From: Cyanobacteria bacterium FACHB-DQ100
Lineage (GTDB): Bacteria; Cyanobacteriota; Cyanobacteriia; Leptolyngbyales; Leptolyngbyaceae
Length of the DNA stretch: 64,000 bases
Reading direction: 5' to 3'
NCBI GenBank assembly: GCA_014695195.1
Contig: JACJNW010000028.1
Location: forward strand, 1,136,994 to 1,200,993
Shown here: positions 27,051 to 36,849 of the stretch, one piece after another
Numbering within the stretch: position 1 is the stretch's first letter
Layout of the letters: every line of letters starts with the position of its first letter
Notes under the pieces: model-generated
Told to the model about the DNA's origin: nothing
Database searches by the model: none
What the model saw: only the letters and a program-made list of their open reading frames with translations
Made by a program: the position numbers and the translations under genes

Positions 27051-28493
27051 CTACGCCAGCGGAAACCCTGCGGCTAACAGCCATGCGAAAAATAACGCAC
27101 TAGGGATTGCAACACTCCAACTCTCTCGCACTTGCGCGGAGACGATCGACAACAAACTGATTAATACCGGGAACAACGGCAGCAGCAAAAACATAAATCC
27201 AAGCTGCGGTAGAAATTGCAGTACCAACACAAACCCGCCAATGAGGGCAATGCTTTGTGCAACTCCCCAAGCGATCCGTTGTGCTGGCGTTCGATTTTGC
27301 TGCGTCATTTCAGTTGCAAGAAACCAAGGCAGTGACGCGATCGCGATTGCTCCCCAAACAACCAACCGCTCCGGAGTCGACACCGACTGCAACCATACAA
27401 CCTGTGCCATCGCTCCGACTGCAATCCATAACACTGTAAACACACCGATTCCCACGCCCACCGCTCGTAATCTCAGTGGCGGAATTTGGCGCAACACGCT
27501 CAGCCAAATTGCCCCTGCCATCAAGAACCAAAGCGCGACGGCTCCACCCACTTGAACACCACCCAGCGTTTGCAGATCAATCACACGATTCAGTAAAACA
27601 AGCCCAAGGGTCGGCACGATCGACGATAAAATCAAACCACCCCAGCGCTGTACTGCTGAAATCGCAGAAACTTCGCCCTTCATTCGTACACTTGGCATCA
27701 CCGCAGTAAGCGCCATGATCCATCCCACGAGATGAACGCCTTGCCAAAGCATCCGACGATCGACGTACTGACTTTGCTGTTGCTGTCCAAAGGTGCGATC
27801 GAGCCAGTGGCGTGCCGCAGTGTGACTGACTGAATTAAATAAAATCGTGATGTGTTCCACATTGGGCACCAAGACAAACTCGCGCCCTCGTTCTGATGCG
27901 GTATCCGAATTGGTGCCGCCTGCTTGCTGAAGGATGCGTTCTGCATTGCGAATAAATCCACCTTCCCAAGTGCCCGCTTGTAGCTGTAGATTTCGGGGTC
28001 GATCCGCAGTTACAGTCGCGCCCGTGGGCGAGATCGCAACAGTTGCAGAAAAATCGCTCAGATGCTCGATCGCAGCATCCATCACGGCTCCACTTCCCAT
28101 CGAATGCCCCAGCACCGCAAGTCGAGAACGGTCTACTTCTGGCTGCTGTGCGATCGCATTCCAAGCCGTTTGAAAGTTACGCTGGAGTGAACCAGAATGC
28201 AAACGATTTGGGTTTGCACCATGACCATCCCAATCCCAAAGCATGACTGCATAGCCTGATTGAGATAATACATATCCGTAAGTCAGCATCAACTGTTTTG
28301 AACCAGAGTAACCATGTGCAACTAACACTCCCGGAACAGACTTCGCTGACTTTGGTGCAAGATAGAGCAGTGGAACTCCTTCTTGATTCAAGGGACGCAC
28401 AATTAATCCTGCGCGGGCTGTGAAGATGCCCCACCAGGACAGCGCAATCAGCAGCACCGCTAGAATAAGTAGGCCAATTCGCGATCGTTTCAA
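27051..28493 (-). CDS. Alpha/beta hydrolase with C-terminal membrane domain
   Basis: A 480-residue protein with an N-terminal membrane anchor (residues 5-27). An alpha/beta hydrolase domain (about 40-240) follows, with GVLVAHGYSGSK at 55-66 and nucleophile elbow GHSMGSG with Ser131. A candidate catalytic His lies in PNVEHITILF. The second half is entirely hydrophobic, with about six to seven predicted membrane helices. The hydrolase domain should face the periplasm or cytoplasmic membrane surface. Substrate is unknown, and the architecture is uncommon for a simple esterase. Confidence 0.75.
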   Translation of the reverse strand: MKRSRIGLLILAVLLIALSWWGIFTARAGLIVRPLNQEGVPLLYLAPKSAKSVPGVLVAHGYSGSKQLMLTYGYVLSQSGYAVMLWDWDGHGANPNRLHSGSLQRNFQTAWNAIAQQPEVDRSRLAVLGHSMGSGAVMDAAIEHLSDFSATVAISPTGATVTADRPRNLQLQAGTWEGGFIRNAERILQQAGGTNSDTASERGREFVLVPNVEHITILFNSVSHTAARHWLDRTFGQQQQSQYVDRRMLWQGVHLVGWIMALTAVMPSVRMKGEVSAISAVQRWGGLILSSIVPTLGLVLLNRVIDLQTLGGVQVGGAVALWFLMAGAIWLSVLRQIPPLRLRAVGVGIGVFTVLWIAVGAMAQVVWLQSVSTPERLVVWGAIAIASLPWFLATEMTQQNRTPAQRIAWGVAQSIALIGGFVLVLQFLPQLGFMFLLLPLFPVLISLLSIVSAQVRESWSVAIPSALFFAWLLAAGFPLA

Positions 28494-28552
28494 GTCAGGT
28501 GTTCCTTAATAAAAGCAGCGAAAGATATCAATCTCAGCTTAGTTGAATGGAG

Positions 28553-28891
28553 CTAGTCATTTGTTATCTGTGCCGTTAGCGGCGCAGTAAACACCAACAA
28601 CCCTGGAATTTCTCGACCATTGACCTGCCGAGTATATAACCTGGAGCCTTTGATCGCGTAACGCTGTGAAATCTCTTCTAATGCTGTTAATAGCGAGTCC
28701 GGTGCTAGATTGCCTAGTGATAGCCTTGGCTGTACATACAAGACACGATCGACCTGTAGGGGCTTAATCAAATAGTGAGATTGTTGTGGGCTACTTGCAG
28801 CACTCTGAGGAGCCACAAGGTTAATGGTAATAAAGAAGAGGCAGCCAATAAAAGCGGCAATCACAGGCGCGAATTTCTGAACTTTCATCAC
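28553..28891 (-). CDS. Small secreted or membrane-anchored hypothetical protein
   Basis: A 112-residue protein with a clear N-terminal hydrophobic signal (residues 8-28, KFAPVIAAFIGCLFFITINLV) and a possible cleavage site after SAAS near residue 33. The mature part has an alternating pattern suggestive of a small beta/alpha fold and no Cys. I do not recognise a family. It follows the strong palindrome region upstream and is read in the same direction as the hydrolase, 59 bp before it. Confidence 0.55.
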   Translation of the reverse strand: MMKVQKFAPVIAAFIGCLFFITINLVAPQSAASSPQQSHYLIKPLQVDRVLYVQPRLSLGNLAPDSLLTALEEISQRYAIKGSRLYTRQVNGREIPGLLVFTAPLTAQITND

Positions 28892-29371
28892 TCTTATCCT
28901 TTAGATTCTGCTCATTTAGTAAAGACTAAGCCCCTCCGTAGACATGCCTTAGCCTTTGAAGTGAAGGGTATCCACTCTGCCCTTGGTATACCAAACAGGT
29001 ATACCAAGGGCAGGGCTGCTGAGGCATTTTTGAAAGGATCTACCTAGAAGACTGTTAACTCTATTCACAAACCTTAACCATGATATTAAGAAAAGTAAAG
29101 TTCGCTGTAAGATTTTCTATCTAAAGACTGAAATATCAGAGCGATAGATTACGGTTTCGCTTTCAGAAGTCATTCAAAAAATAACCCAATCTCAAGCTCC
29201 CGATTTCCAGGAATTTCCACGCCTCAGCAGGATTCTGTTCAAAAAGAAAGAGAGCAAGTTTTAGAGCCTTATTGCTTAGAAGCCACACTGCACAGTCAGG
29301 GTCTCTTTACGTTTCTTAATGCTATAGTTAATGTAATTTAATACTTTTTCTCACAGCGCAACCCTAAACCT
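28892..29371. other. Gene-free divergent region with large palindrome
   Basis: About 480 bp between the divergent small secreted protein and doxX. No open frame of protein-like character was seen. It contains a nested palindrome at 28944-29031 (listed separately) and otherwise A/T-rich sequence. The doxX promoter is presumably in the last 100 bp, but I see no convincing -35/-10 pair. Confidence 0.6.
28944..29031. repeat. Nested palindrome with T-tract
   Basis: A perfect 16-bp inverted repeat, CTGCCCTTGGTATACC (28977-28992) and GGTATACCAAGGGCAG (28998-29013), with a 5-nt loop. An outer arm pair, ATGCCTTAGC (28944-28953) and GCTGAGGCAT (29018-29027), has one T/G mismatch that would wobble-pair in RNA, and T residues continue to 29031. 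It could be a terminator, a MITE or a small structured RNA. Confidence 0.75.
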
Positions 29372-29917
29372 ATGGCACCCTCTGCTTTTCTAACGACGCT
29401 TCTGAAACCGACTGTTACGCCTAACTTCTGGTCGCAAACGGTCTGGGCGATTTTGCGAACTGTCCTGGGCATTATGATGATCCACAATGGACTCGACAAG
29501 TTCGCCGATATTGAAAGCTTTGCTCATGCTTATGTCGAGGTCATCGGGCTACCCTTCCCGATCGTGTTTAGCTATCTCGCTGCCCTCACTGAAACGATCG
29601 GTGCACCCTTGCTGGTCATCGGCTTTTTGACTCGTCCAGCAGCCTTAGGATTATTCGGTACAATGTGTGTTGCGATGTATCATCACATCCTCGTAGCGGG
29701 CTTGAATCTGACTTATCTAGAGTTATCCGCAATTTACGCCGCTTGTTTTCTGGTGTTTGCCGTGAATGGAGCAGGGTTATTCTCGACCGATGCCTTGATT
29801 GCAAACTGGTTGGATACGAATGCTTTGTCAGCCCAAGCAAAACAGCTTATGCGCCTAGAGCAAGCTTATCAAGCTTCTAGTGCTGAGCAGAAGCAAACTG
29901 ATGTCGCTAAGTCGTAA
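29372..29917 (+). CDS. DoxX-family membrane protein
   Basis: A 181-residue integral membrane protein of the DoxX/SURF4-like family. It shows LRTVLGIMMIHNGLDKF at residues 29-45 and GLPFPIVFSYLAALTETIGA at 59-78, then two more hydrophobic helices up to residue 140. A polar helical C-terminal tail follows (145-181). DoxX relatives are linked to thiosulfate:quinone oxidoreduction or oxidative-stress resistance in other bacteria, and the function here is open. It is monocistronic, with a clear terminator downstream. Confidence 0.85.
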   Translation: MAPSAFLTTLLKPTVTPNFWSQTVWAILRTVLGIMMIHNGLDKFADIESFAHAYVEVIGLPFPIVFSYLAALTETIGAPLLVIGFLTRPAALGLFGTMCVAMYHHILVAGLNLTYLELSAIYAACFLVFAVNGAGLFSTDALIANWLDTNALSAQAKQLMRLEQAYQASSAEQKQTDVAKS

Positions 29918-30253
29918 AGAGTCGTGATCGATCGAGCGTTGAATAGTCGGATGAGGCGCTGCTGGGTCTGTATGATCCGCAGCGCCTCTATCTTTTTGGT
30001 AATACAAAAACAACAATACCTTTCAACCTATTGATAGAAGCCTTTTAGCTTCGCTTCATGCAAATCTCGCTATAGCTACTTTGCTCACTACATTATTGTT
30101 TAACTAAAAATTTTAGTCTGGAGACTTTTAGGCAGATCGATTGAGTAATTCCTTTGACGTATCCTGGATGCTTGCGATGTCGAGTAGAGTATGACCTCCC
30201 TATCGCTAACAGTACGCCCTGCTTTGTGATCGATCGTCAAAAAGGTAGCCTTC
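29918..30253. other. Intergenic region doxX to AI-2E transporter
   Basis: About 336 bp. It holds the doxX terminator near its left end (29953-29997). The rest is A/T-rich with no protein-like frame. TTTGACG near 30149 could be part of a -35 element for the next gene, but no matching -10 is evident. Confidence 0.5.
29953..29997 (+). terminator. Rho-independent terminator after doxX
   Basis: A perfect 10-bp stem, GAGGCGCTGC (29953-29962) and GCAGCGCCTC (29979-29988), with a 16-nt loop and the T-rich tail TATCTTTTT. It lies 35 bp after the doxX stop. Confidence 0.88.
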
Positions 30254-31303
30254 ATGGATCAACTGCCAGACCCCACAAATCATCAGTCCCTGTGGAGCCG
30301 AATCAGCACGAATGCTTTGGTTCGATTTCTGCTGTTCTTTGCCTCTGGCTGGGTATTTGTTGCGCTACTTCAGTATTTTGAGTATGTGATTTTTGTATTT
30401 GCGTTATCAGCAATTCTGGCACTTCTGCTCAACTATCCAGTCCGCTATCTAGAGCGCTTTGTTAAAAGAAGTATTGCGTTGAGTCTTGTCATTGCGTTAA
30501 GCCTGATTTTTATTATTGTTGCCATTGTGACGATCGCGCTTACGTTAGCCGATCAGGTTCAGCAATTAGCAACCTTGTTGCTCCAGACGCTAAATAGCGC
30601 AAACAATCCGCTCGATCAGTTGCAAAATGCTCTGGTAGCCCGCAATATTCCCCTGAATCTGGATGCGATCGAAGCTCAAATTCGCAACGCATTTATATCA
30701 AGCTTAAATTGGACAATCCAGTCTCTACCAATTCTTTTCCAGAACTATGTGACCTTTATTATTGTGCTGGTAGTTGCCTTTTTCATGCTGATTGATGGTG
30801 CAAAACTGTGGCAACTCGTGCTGCAATTAGTTCCAACTCAACATCGAAGCCGCGTCGCTACCGCAGTACAAAGAAACTTTGTCGGCTTTCTTCGAGGTCA
30901 ATTACTGGTTTCGTTTCTCCTGAGTGTTGCTACTTTTCTGGTTTTTGTTCTGTTTCAGATTCCATTTTCGTTTTTGCTTGCGGTTACTGTTGGAGTGTTT
31001 GACCTCATTCCTGGAATTGGAGCGACGTTAGGGGTGTCTCTTGTTTGCTTGGTTATCTTGGTGCAGAGTGGCTGGCTGACCGCGCTCAAAGTTCTAGCCG
31101 TTTGCGTGATTCTACAACAGTTGCAGGATAACTTCATTTCTCCGCGTATCATGCAAAGCACTGTTCATCTCAGTCCGGTCGTTGTGTTTTTTGCGCTCTT
31201 AGTTGGAACAAGGGTTTCAGGGCTACTAGGAATCTTTTTGTCGGTGCCGATCGCGGGTGTCATTGTCAGTCTGTTACATCTTGAAGAAGCGCAAGGAGAT
31301 TAA
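30254..31303 (+). CDS. AI-2E family (UPF0118) membrane transporter
   Basis: A 349-residue polytopic membrane protein. Hydrophobic pairs lie at about 25-65 and 73-98. A soluble helical segment with QLQNALVARNIPLNLDAIEAQ is at 118-138. Further helices follow, with DLIPGIGATLGV near 252-263 and the family-typical DNFISPRIMQ near 294-303. Members export quorum signals, Na+ or other solutes, and the substrate here is unknown. Confidence 0.88.
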   Translation: MDQLPDPTNHQSLWSRISTNALVRFLLFFASGWVFVALLQYFEYVIFVFALSAILALLLNYPVRYLERFVKRSIALSLVIALSLIFIIVAIVTIALTLADQVQQLATLLLQTLNSANNPLDQLQNALVARNIPLNLDAIEAQIRNAFISSLNWTIQSLPILFQNYVTFIIVLVVAFFMLIDGAKLWQLVLQLVPTQHRSRVATAVQRNFVGFLRGQLLVSFLLSVATFLVFVLFQIPFSFLLAVTVGVFDLIPGIGATLGVSLVCLVILVQSGWLTALKVLAVCVILQQLQDNFISPRIMQSTVHLSPVVVFFALLVGTRVSGLLGIFLSVPIAGVIVSLLHLEEAQGD

Positions 31304-31519
31304 AAGCTGACGACAAAGGTGAAGAACCAATCAGATAGAGCGATCTCTACTCCCCACTCTGATCGATTCCACCCCTAGAGCGATAGACAACAGCGTTAGT
31401 AATCCCTATTGTCAAAAAATATGCGGATTGAGAAACGAGCCTGATGGCTGTAAATCATTCAGCGATCGTCCAGTCTGCCACATTATTGTTCACGCCTAGA
31501 TTTTAAGCGAAAGTCCCCT

Positions 31520-33643
31520 ATGCATGTTTCCGTATGGCCTGGTAACGTCTATCCCCTGGGTGCTTATTGGGATGGAAAAGGAACCAACTTTGCCCTGTTC
31601 TCTGAGAATGCAACTGCGGTTGAATTGTGCCTGTTCGATCGCGACGATCAAGAGACACGGGTAAAGCTGACCGAAGTGAATAACTTTGTGTGGTATGGGT
31701 ATTTACCTGGTGTAGGGCCAGGGCAGCGATACGGCTATCGGGTGCATGGAGCTTATGAACCAGAACAAGGATTTCGCTTCAATCCTAACAAGCTTCTTAT
31801 TGATCCTTATGGCAAAGCGATCGACGGAGACGTGCGGAACGGTCCTGAGATTTTCGGGTATGACTGGAATAGTCCGGATGCAGATCTATCGTTTTCAGAA
31901 CTTGATAGCGCTCCATTGATGCCTAAATCGGTGGTGGTGGATCAATCCTTTGATTGGGAAGGCGATAAGCTATTGCGGACTCCCTGGCATGAAACAATTA
32001 TCTACGAAGTTCATGTCAAAGGCTTCACGAAGCTACACCCAGATGTTCCTGAAGCGCTACGAGGAACCTATGCGGGCATGGGGCATCCAGCCGCGATCGA
32101 ACACTTGCAGCGACTGGGAATTACGGCAGTTGAACTCATGCCGATTCACCACTTTCTCGCCTACCCAGGACATCTTGCCGACAAAGGACTGAAGAACTAT
32201 TGGGGCTACGACTCGATCAACTACTTTGCCCCTCACGCCGCTTACAGTGCTGGTGGGACGCTAGGGCAACAAGTGGCTGAATTTAAGGAAATGGTGAAAG
32301 CCTTGCACCGAGCTGGGATTGAGGTCATTCTCGACGTAGTTTACAATCACACTGGGGAAGGCAATCATCTGGGGCCGACGCTCTCGCTGCGGGGAATTGA
32401 TAACAGAAATTACTATCATCTGGTTGCAGACAATAAGCGCTATTACATGGACTTTACAGGTTGTGGTAATTCGCTCTCTGCTGGACACCCTCAAGTCTTG
32501 AAGCTGATCACCGATAGCTTGCGCTATTGGGTCACAGAAATGCACGTAGACGGCTTCCGCTTTGATCTGGCTTCTGCTCTGGCGCGGGAGTTGTATGAAG
32601 TGGACAGCTTGGCTGCGTTTTTCAACATCATCCATCAAGATCCAATATTAGCGGATGTGAAGCTGATTGCTGAGCCGTGGGACGTGGGCGAGGGCGGCTA
32701 TCAAGTTGGAAACTTCCCGGTACTGTGGTCAGAGTGGAACGGTAAATATCGCGATACGGTGCGGGATTTTTGGCGGGGGGAAGACGAGACGTTAGGAGAG
32801 TTCGCTTATCGACTCACGGGCAGTCCCGACCTATACTTCCAGCAAAATGGCAGACGACCCAATGCCAGCATTAACTTCATCACAGCGCATGATGGGTTCA
32901 CGCTGAATGATTTAGTCAGCTACAACGAAAAACATAACGAAGCCAACAGCGAAGACAATCGCGATGGAGAAAGCCACAATCGCTCTTGGAACTGTGGAGT
33001 CGAAGGAGCAACAGACGACCCGGAAGTCTTACAGCTCCGGGAGCGGCAACGGCGAAATCTGCTCGTCACTTTGATGCTGTCCCAAGGAATTCCGATGCTG
33101 TTGGGAGGCGATGAACTGGGTCGATCGCAAAGAGGCAACAACAACGGCTACTGTCAAGACAGCGAAATCTCCTGGTTTGATTGGAATTTGGTCAAGGGCA
33201 ATCAGGATTTGGTCAATTTCTGCCGAGAACTGATTTATTTCCGCCGTCAGCATCCGGTGTTTCGTCGTCGCAAGTGGTTCCAGGGTCAGGCGATTCGAGG
33301 AGTTCCGGATATTGCTTGGTTTGACCCGGATGGAACAGAACATACCGAACAAGAGTGGCAAGAAGGCTATCCCAAATCGATCGGCGTGTTTCTCAACGGT
33401 GATAGAATTCCCAGCCCTGGGCCTCAAGGGCAAAAAATTAGAGATGATAGCTTTCTGCTGCTGTTTAATGCCTATTGGGAAACGATTGAGTTCATTTTGC
33501 CGCAAGCGCTAGCAGACAAAGAATGGCAAATGCTAATCGACACCAAAGAGCCTCGCTTTATTCAAGAGGAGCGGATTTTTGCCTCTAATCAAGCGGTTCC
33601 TTTGATGGCGCGATCGCTGATTGTGTTACGCCAACTCACTTGA
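31520..33643 (+). CDS. glgX: Glycogen debranching enzyme GlgX
   Basis: A 707-residue GH13_11 isoamylase-type debranching enzyme acting on alpha-1,6 branches of glycogen. An N-terminal CBM48 domain ([20 protein letters not shown]) precedes the catalytic barrel. Catalytic residues are Asp in [11 protein letters not shown] (about 348), Glu in LIAEPWDVG (about 384) and Asp in [13 protein letters not shown] (about 456). [10 protein letters not shown] and [19 protein letters not shown] are further signatures. Length is normal for the family. It is monocistronic, with a palindromic repeat downstream. Confidence 0.95.
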   Translation: MHVSVWPGNVYPLGAYWDGKGTNFALFSENATAVELCLFDRDDQETRVKLTEVNNFVWYGYLPGVGPGQRYGYRVHGAYEPEQGFRFNPNKLLIDPYGKAIDGDVRNGPEIFGYDWNSPDADLSFSELDSAPLMPKSVVVDQSFDWEGDKLLRTPWHETIIYEVHVKGFTKLHPDVPEALRGTYAGMGHPAAIEHLQRLGITAVELMPIHHFLAYPGHLADKGLKNYWGYDSINYFAPHAAYSAGGTLGQQVAEFKEMVKALHRAGIEVILDVVYNHTGEGNHLGPTLSLRGIDNRNYYHLVADNKRYYMDFTGCGNSLSAGHPQVLKLITDSLRYWVTEMHVDGFRFDLASALARELYEVDSLAAFFNIIHQDPILADVKLIAEPWDVGEGGYQVGNFPVLWSEWNGKYRDTVRDFWRGEDETLGEFAYRLTGSPDLYFQQNGRRPNASINFITAHDGFTLNDLVSYNEKHNEANSEDNRDGESHNRSWNCGVEGATDDPEVLQLRERQRRNLLVTLMLSQGIPMLLGGDELGRSQRGNNNGYCQDSEISWFDWNLVKGNQDLVNFCRELIYFRRQHPVFRRRKWFQGQAIRGVPDIAWFDPDGTEHTEQEWQEGYPKSIGVFLNGDRIPSPGPQGQKIRDDSFLLLFNAYWETIEFILPQALADKEWQMLIDTKEPRFIQEERIFASNQAVPLMARSLIVLRQLT

Positions 33644-33677
33644 CCTCACTTGAGGTTAGGGAACCTCTTTCCTCTGA

Positions 33678-33705
33678 GTCCCCCACTCGTGGGGGATTTA
33701 GGGGC
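33678..33705. repeat. C/G-rich palindromic repeat, solo half of the 45.5-kb MITE
   Basis: GTCCCCCACTCGTGGGGG followed by ATTTAGGGGC. The same sequence occurs within the larger element at 45455-45613, so this is a dispersed repeat. It lies between convergent glgX and the hybrid kinase and may also terminate transcription. Confidence 0.7.
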
Positions 33706-33750
33706 AACCCAAATGCAGCATCGAAGCGAGTTCTTTCTATCGAACTTTCG

Positions 33751-35349
33751 TTAATGGGGGGTTCGATTCAGCATCACTAGCTGGCTGACCGCTTCAAGCA
33801 GTTTATCCGGGTGAATGGGTTTAACAAGATGCTGCTGAAATCCAGCGAGAAGGGCTTGCTGCTGAGTCAGTTCAGACGCATAAGCTGTAAGCGCGATCGC
33901 AGGAATCCGCTGTGCCTCGTCGGAGCGCGATCGCACCGCTTGAATCAAGTCAAACCCATTTGCCTCTGGCATTCCTAAGTCACTCACAATTAAGTCAGGC
34001 GTGTAACGATTGAGCGCAGCGATCGCGGCTGCAACTGATTCTGTAGCAGTCACGATCGCGCCACTACTTTCCAGCACAAACTGAATCAGATCGCGGCTAT
34101 CTTGCTCATCATCAATGATCAGAACGCGCACACCAACCAGGTTCACGTCTTTACCTGGCTCTAAAGAATGAGGAAACTTGATCACCTGATTTTCCACTTG
34201 AGGATTGGGCAGCGCGATCGCAAAGGTTGAACCCTGATCAACTCCGGCACTATCCACCTTGATTGTTCCGCCGTGCAGCTCAACTAAATTTCGCGTGATT
34301 GCTAACCCTAGCCCTAAGCCGCCAACTTTGCGCGTACTAGAAGCATCCGCTTGACGAAACGCCTCGAACACAAATGGCAGAAAATCTGGCGCAATGCCAG
34401 TTCCCGTATCTTGAACAGACAAAACCGTTTGCTTAGATTCACGGCGGAGCGTTACCTCGATCGTTCCGCCCTCTGGAGTAAATTTGATCGCATTGGTGAG
34501 CAAGTTCCACACCACTTGTTGAAGTCGCATGGTATCTCCCACAATCGGAGCAGCGCGATCGGTCTGTAGCGCGATCTCAATCCCCTTATTCTCTGCCATC
34601 AACCGGACAGTATCGAGCGCTGCTTGCACAATCAGAACGAGATCGACCGTATGCCGAGCGAGCGTTAATTTGCCGCGCAGAATTCGAGAAACATCGAGTA
34701 AATCATCGATTAATTGGGCTTGTAGGGCTGCGTTTCTGGCGATCGTCTCAAGGGCGCGTTGAACAGCCGCACCCGAAAGTCTGCCTTCAGCGAGTAATTT
34801 CGACCAGCCGAGGATGGGATTGAGGGGTGTCCGCAGTTCGTGGGACACCACCGCCAGAAATTCGTCTTTGACCCGATTTGCACTTTCGGCGCGTTCTTGA
34901 GCGTATTTGCGCTCTTTGGCTTCGGCAACTGCCCGATCGCGCATCTGACGATATTCCTGAACGCGAAAGGTTAAATCCGTCACGTCTTGAATCGAGATCA
35001 GCGCATAGAACCCTTCTTCCCCATCTGCGGGAATTGCCGTAATTGTGGTGTGCTGAATACGCTTGCTGCCATTTGGCAGCGTTACTGGAATCAAATAGTG
35101 ATGCAGTTGTGAGGAGAAAATAGTCGGCGGGCCTCCTGCAAAAATGGGAGCCAAGCGATTGACATACAGGGCTTCAGCAAACCGGGGAAAAAATTCGCGA
35201 ATCGCTTGTCCCTTAATGCGATCGCGCGGAATTTTTGTCCATTCTTCTAGACAGTGATTCCAAAACACCACTTGATAATCAGCGCGTAGAACGCAGACAC
35301 CGAGCGGGATTTGATCTAATAGGCTGAAGCGATCGTGACCGTGGGACAT
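33751..35349 (-). CDS. Hybrid histidine kinase, PAS-HisKA-HATPase-REC
   Basis: A 532-residue soluble protein. A PAS domain spans about 8-125, ending in the PAC-like ISIQDVTDLT. A coiled coil leads to HisKA with FLAVVSHELRTPLNPILGW, where His170 is the phospho-acceptor. HATPase_c has DTGTGIAPDF and VGGLGLGLAITRN. The receiver has LIIDDEQDSRD and phospho-acceptor Asp457 in IVSDLGMPEANG, plus HLVKPIHP. It is the last gene of the minus-strand unit zinc-ribbon/HTH, cheY, cheC, kinase, starting 19 bp after cheC, so it probably works with the adjacent chemosensory proteins. Confidence 0.92.
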   Translation of the reverse strand: MSHGHDRFSLLDQIPLGVCVLRADYQVVFWNHCLEEWTKIPRDRIKGQAIREFFPRFAEALYVNRLAPIFAGGPPTIFSSQLHHYLIPVTLPNGSKRIQHTTITAIPADGEEGFYALISIQDVTDLTFRVQEYRQMRDRAVAEAKERKYAQERAESANRVKDEFLAVVSHELRTPLNPILGWSKLLAEGRLSGAAVQRALETIARNAALQAQLIDDLLDVSRILRGKLTLARHTVDLVLIVQAALDTVRLMAENKGIEIALQTDRAAPIVGDTMRLQQVVWNLLTNAIKFTPEGGTIEVTLRRESKQTVLSVQDTGTGIAPDFLPFVFEAFRQADASSTRKVGGLGLGLAITRNLVELHGGTIKVDSAGVDQGSTFAIALPNPQVENQVIKFPHSLEPGKDVNLVGVRVLIIDDEQDSRDLIQFVLESSGAIVTATESVAAAIAALNRYTPDLIVSDLGMPEANGFDLIQAVRSRSDEAQRIPAIALTAYASELTQQQALLAGFQQHLVKPIHPDKLLEAVSQLVMLNRTPH

Positions 35350-35368
35350 GAGATTGAACTGCTCCTGC

Positions 35369-35992
35369 TCACAACGATGAGATTAGTCTCAGTTCTTCAT
35401 TAATACAGATCAGGAGCGCATCGAAGGAAGCCATTTCAAAAATTAGAATAATTTCACCCATAATCTCAAGCTGTTCGATCTCAAATCTTGCTTGAGCCAG
35501 GAAAAAAACAGTATCGAGTTCAAATGGGTAATTTTCAGATAGAAGATGGTCAAGCTTGTCCTCGGAGTAGGTCGGCAGCGCATAATCCATTTGTCGCCGC
35601 AGTAAGTTACTGATTGATCCGAGCACTCCGTTGATCACGATGTTTCCCACTTCGGTCAAGGTACCAATTTTCACGGCATCCAGATCCGGAGAATCGCGCT
35701 CCTCACCGGTTAACAGCGAGACGAGCGCAGCAGCACTATCCGTGGGAAAGACTAATTCTGCGCTGCCAGTAAAGCTGCCTGAGAATTTTAATCCCACTGT
35801 GGATAAACAATGACCATTAAACTGCGCTGCTAGTTCTTGCTGCAAGGTTGTGCTATCAAACACTTGTAAAACTGGAACATTCAGCACGATCGGGGATGCT
35901 ACCATTTCGTTCAGCATGGCTCCAGCTCGCCCAACACCAATGTTGATAAACTCCTGAAGCGCATCCAGTTGCTCGTCTGTAATCAGTGGCAT
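35369..35992 (-). CDS. cheC: CheC-family CheY-P phosphatase
   Basis: A 207-residue protein with two pseudo-symmetric CheC helices carrying the ExxN catalytic pattern: LQEFINIGVGRAGAMLNEM near residues 12-30 and LTEVGNIVINGVLGSISNLL near 113-132. CheC and CheX proteins dephosphorylate CheY-P. I chose the ATG at 35992 over a TTG one codon upstream. It overlaps the cheY stop by one base (TGATG), so the response regulator and its phosphatase should be made together. Confidence 0.88.
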   Translation of the reverse strand: MPLITDEQLDALQEFINIGVGRAGAMLNEMVASPIVLNVPVLQVFDSTTLQQELAAQFNGHCLSTVGLKFSGSFTGSAELVFPTDSAAALVSLLTGEERDSPDLDAVKIGTLTEVGNIVINGVLGSISNLLRRQMDYALPTYSEDKLDHLLSENYPFELDTVFFLAQARFEIEQLEIMGEIILIFEMASFDALLICINEELRLISSL

Positions 35993-36381
35993 CAAACATC
36001 GGCTCCTTCTGGCTGCAAGAGTTGGCGAATCGTCTGCCGCACTTGATCTTCTTTTGCGGGTTTGTTGATAAAGCTTGCGGCTCCCAGTGCAACTCCACGT
36101 TCGCGAGAGGCATCCTGGATATCCGCTGTGATAATTGCGATCGGAATTGTCTCACCTTGCTCTCGTAGCATTTGCAAGAGTTGAAAGCCATCCACATCTG
36201 GCATGAGCAAATCTGTCAGAATACAGCTTGGGTGATGTTGCTGCACCATCTCTAGCGCCTGTTGTCCGTTACAGGCTTCTAACACTTGATAGCCTTCCGC
36301 TTCTACATACTTGCGAAGCATCCGTCGTGAGAACGCTGCATCATCCACAATCAGCACTGAAGTCAAATTTGCATCGTCCAC
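35992..36381 (-). CDS. cheY: Single-domain response regulator (CheY-like)
   Basis: A 129-residue receiver domain with no output domain. The acidic pocket is LIVDDAAFSRR at residues 12-22, the phospho-acceptor Asp is in CILTDLLMPDVDG (near 58), then Thr in IIT(A) and Lys in FINKPAKEDQ. I chose the GTG at 36381, which has GTAGGA just upstream. The longer frame to 36642 would overlap the zinc-ribbon gene and is not receiver-like. It is coupled by TGATG to cheC. Confidence 0.88.
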   Translation of the reverse strand: MDDANLTSVLIVDDAAFSRRMLRKYVEAEGYQVLEACNGQQALEMVQQHHPSCILTDLLMPDVDGFQLLQMLREQGETIPIAIITADIQDASRERGVALGAASFINKPAKEDQVRQTIRQLLQPEGADV

Positions 36382-36410
36382 GGTTCCTACCCCTTTCACT
36401 ATTGCGCATA

Positions 36411-36704
36411 TTATTCTGTGGAGTCTAGTTCCTCTCCGCAAGATAGTTCCAAAACGTTCAAATCGACTCCTCGAAGCCAACTTAAAACGGTGGTGTGATG
36501 AATATCCGTCATTTTTTCGATGCGTCGGGTACTCATACCTCTGAGATACATCTGAATGCAAAGCTGCTTGATGTCTTCTGAGTAGCGAGTTTGTTTGTAG
36601 GACGCTAGAAACTGCCGTCCACAGCGTTTGCACTTGTGGCACTGAACGTGATTGCGGTGCCCATTCCGGTGGAGTTCAGTCGAACCGCAGGTTGGACAAT
36701 CCAT
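36411..36704 (-). CDS. Orphan InsA-like zinc-ribbon/HTH protein
   Basis: A 97-residue protein with a zinc ribbon (MDCPTCGSTELHRNGHRNHV, then CHKCKRCGRQF; four CxxC-type Cys pairs' positions at residues 3, 6, 22 and 25-28) and a helix-turn-helix (SEDIKQLCIQMYLRGMSTRR, then HTTVLSWLRG). This is the N-terminal InsA module of IS1-family transposases. No InsB catalytic part and no IS ends are visible around it. The frame is intact, ends in a unique acidic tail (EELDSTE), and lies 29 bp upstream of cheY in the same direction. It may be a domesticated regulator of the chemosensory operon, or a transposase remnant. Confidence 0.7.
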   Translation of the reverse strand: MDCPTCGSTELHRNGHRNHVQCHKCKRCGRQFLASYKQTRYSEDIKQLCIQMYLRGMSTRRIEKMTDIHHTTVLSWLRGVDLNVLELSCGEELDSTE

Positions 36705-36849
36705 ATCCCCCTATCAAGTGAATTTTCCAAGTGAATTTTCATTAGTGTTCAGCATTCCTTTTGGATCAACGTCTATCTTAGGGTAGATTGTGAGTCGTGT
36801 TCATCCTCCGTAGGATAGGAATAGTGGGCACCTGTTGAGTCCGGAGTAC

